DNA from: an uncultured Spirochaetaceae bacterium
GTDB lineage: Bacteria > Spirochaetota > Spirochaetia > Treponematales > Treponemataceae
Direction: 5' to 3'
DNA length: 5,239 bases
Assembly: GCA_902773215.1 (NCBI GenBank)
Contig: CACYDQ010000081.1
Location: 1-5,239 of the forward strand
The notes beneath the pieces are model-generated. The model made no database searches. It saw only the letters and a list, made by a program, of their open reading frames with translations, and was not told the DNA's origin. The translations under genes were made by a program, and so were the position numbers. Shown one piece after another: positions 3,843-5,239 of this stretch (position 1 is its first letter; every line of letters starts with the position of its first letter).

Positions 3843-5239
3843 TTGAAAAAGAAGGATAAGAAAGAAAAGAAAGAGAAAAAAGCGAAAAAAGGCGAGATGG
3901 AGAACGCTGTTTCCGGCAAGAAGGGCTTCTTCAAGAAGAGGATGGACCTCTTCGTTCCCTTCATCGTCGTGTTTGTGTGCGGCATGCTCGCCTTCTGGGG
4001 CATCTTTGAGGGCATGGAATTCCGTGTGTACGACATAGAGGTTCGGGCCGGCCGTCCCGTGGACAAGTCCGAGGAGATTCTTCTCATAGACATTGACGAC
4101 CTTTCTATAGATGATGTCGGCGTGTGGCCCTGGAGCCGCGACATTGTGGCGGACATCCTCATCAGGATGAAGGAATTCGGGGCTTCTGACATCGTATTCG
4201 ATATTGAGTACCTGCAGAAGTCAGGTAAGGCCCTCGTCTCCAACGCGGACAGCCTGGTGGACGAGTCAATAGAGACCGCACGGCAGAACCTTGACTCCCT
4301 CTTGGGGCAGTTCGCCGATGCCGCGACCTCCGGCATGTACACCCCGGAGGAGCTTTCGGAGATTTCCGGGCAGATGGGCGAGTACGTCGGCGCGTCGCTC
4401 GAGGGGGTCAGGGAGGCGGCCTCTTCGATTGCCCGCGACAACGACGAGTACCTGGCCCGCGCCCTTCAGTTCTTCGGCAACTCATGGATGACGGTGAACG
4501 CGGGTATGTCATACGACCTGGACACGCCCGACAGCCTGCCGGACTCGGAGATGACCGAGGAGTACCGGCAGTTCGTCGAGGCCCGCGACTGGGCCGCAAA
4601 GCACTTCCTCCTGACCGGCCTGAGCGATCCCGACGGCTTCATCGAGGCGGGAAACCAGGCTTCCATGCTGGAGCAGCAGTCCTACCGCGGCTTCTATCCG
4701 GCCCGCTACATCTTCCTCCGTTCCGCGAAGGGAGCGGGGGCGACGAACGTTATCGTTGACAGCGACGGAAGCCGCCGCCGGGTCGAGCTTTTCCATCATC
4801 TGGATCCCTCCAAGAAGTTCTTCTGGTCCAAGGAAGGGGAGGCCTGGCAGCCCCATGAGGCGGACACGGACTACTATGTTGGCCAGCTCGCCCTCAGGCC
4901 GCTCCTGAACTATCTGGACGTTCAGTCCGTGGAGCGCAAGGAATTTGCCTGTGTCCTGCGCGGTGCCAAGCTGCCCTCCCAGGACAAGCGTGTGAACATC
5001 CGCATCCCGCTGGATGAGAAAGGCCGTATGCTGATCAACTGGTCCCATGAGCTGTACGACAAATCTTTCAAGGAGCACGTCTCCGCGGCCTACGTCTATG
5101 AGCTGGACAGGGCGGAGGAACGGATTTTCCAGAACCTCAGCAACGTCACGAGAATCCGCATGACCGACGAGGAGGGCTGGGATCTCCCCTATTATACCGC
5201 CGCGAGCGAGATTCTGGACGAGTACCGGCAGATAGGCGA
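3843..5239 (+). CDS. CHASE2-domain sensor protein, probable adenylate/guanylate cyclase; right end outside window
   Basis: N-terminal 465 codons of an inner-membrane sensor. Residues 1-33 are cytoplasmic and extremely basic (15 Lys). A single membrane segment spans about 36-55, and the rest up to the window edge is periplasmic. The CHASE2 signature is clear: EFRVYDIEVRAG (59-70), ILLIDIDDLSIDDVGVWPWSRD (79-100, with the WPWSR motif), GASDIVFDIEYL (113-124), then the later conserved blocks VDSDGSRRRVEL and DEKGRMLINW. Between about 126 and 255 lies a long, mostly helical, acidic insert, making this sensor larger than a compact CHASE2 domain. In treponemes and other bacteria such proteins usually continue with membrane helices and a class III nucleotide cyclase domain; a histidine kinase, Ser/Thr kinase or GGDEF output is also known. 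The output domain is not visible here. The TTG start at 3843 has AGGAG 6 bases upstream; an in-frame ATG at 3795 would add 16 residues but overlaps the -10 box. No frameshift is seen. GC content appears higher than in the neighbouring minus-strand operon. Confidence 0.9.
   Translation, partial: MKKKDKKEKKEKKAKKGEMENAVSGKKGFFKKRMDLFVPFIVVFVCGMLAFWGIFEGMEFRVYDIEVRAGRPVDKSEEILLIDIDDLSIDDVGVWPWSRDIVADILIRMKEFGASDIVFDIEYLQKSGKALVSNADSLVDESIETARQNLDSLLGQFADAATSGMYTPEELSEISGQMGEYVGASLEGVREAASSIARDNDEYLARALQFFGNSWMTVNAGMSYDLDTPDSLPDSEMTEEYRQFVEARDWAAKHFLLTGLSDPDGFIEAGNQASMLEQQSYRGFYPARYIFLRSAKGAGATNVIVDSDGSRRRVELFHHLDPSKKFFWSKEGEAWQPHEADTDYYVGQLALRPLLNYLDVQSVERKEFACVLRGAKLPSQDKRVNIRIPLDEKGRMLINWSHELYDKSFKEHVSAAYVYELDRAEERIFQNLSNVTRIRMTDEEGWDLPYYTAASEILDEYRQIG

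Noticed and set aside
3871..3892. Programmed frameshift or phase-variable A run at the start of the CHASE2 gene
   Set aside because: Two runs of six A followed by G look like slippery sites, but they are phased as AAA AAA codons, not as A AAA AAG. Six bases is also short for phase variation, and the reading frame is intact.
3677..4441. Minus-strand reading frame of 254 codons, Ser/Phe-rich
   Set aside because: It is antisense to the CHASE2 gene and its Phe-rich part mirrors the Lys codon run. It also overlaps both divergent promoters.
4509..5078. Minus-strand reading frame of 189 codons
   Set aside because: Antisense to the CHASE2 coding region, whose plus-strand reading contains conserved motifs on both sides; long opposite frames are expected in such GC-rich sequence.

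Overview
The window looks like chromosomal DNA of a spirochaete, most likely a host-associated (gut or rumen) Treponema. This is an inference from gene content: a FecR-domain exported protein, a CHASE2-domain sensor protein, a Phe-terminated outer-membrane barrel candidate, and a GH94 cellobiose phosphorylase typical of bacteria living on plant-fibre breakdown products. No rRNA or other taxonomic marker is present, and no mobile element, CRISPR array, tRNA or integrase is visible.

Layout from left to right. (1) Positions 1-509, minus strand: the first 169 codons of a GH94 cellobiose phosphorylase, cut by the left edge, with its own promoter (549-577) and an inverted repeat lying over the -10 box. 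(2) 698-729: a strong rho-independent terminator closing the next gene. (3) 748-1590, minus: an exported FecR-domain protein with its own promoter (1644-1672) and an upstream A/T-tract element. (4) 1838-3166, minus: a probable outer-membrane beta-barrel protein. It is translationally coupled through an ATGA overlap to (5) 3163-3666, minus, a small exported protein with degenerate SLH-like repeats. These two genes form an operon expressed from a promoter at 3702-3730. (6) From 3843 to the right edge, plus strand: the N-terminal 465 codons of a CHASE2-domain protein, divergently transcribed from a consensus -10 box at 3791-3796. Its output domain, probably an adenylate/guanylate cyclase, lies outside the window. 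No gene-free stretch exceeds 300 bases.

How the genes may work together. Four of the five genes encode envelope proteins: a periplasmic FecR-like protein, an SLH-like exported protein, an outer-membrane barrel, and an inner-membrane sensor with a large periplasmic domain. The SLH-like protein and the barrel are co-translated, which suggests partners. Their arrangement resembles a split version of the SLH-porins (OmpM type) that tether outer membrane to cell wall in some other diderms; this is the most interesting hypothesis here and rests on pattern recognition only. The cellobiose phosphorylase has separate transcription signals and is probably functionally independent.

All three minus-strand promoters share a TGC extended -10 and an exact 17-bp spacer, which supports the transcription-unit boundaries and the start codons chosen. 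Two starts were moved inward from the longest possible reading frame: the barrel gene to the ATG at 3166 and the SLH-like gene to the ATG at 3666. The CHASE2 gene is assigned a TTG start at 3843, with an in-frame ATG at 3795 as the alternative.
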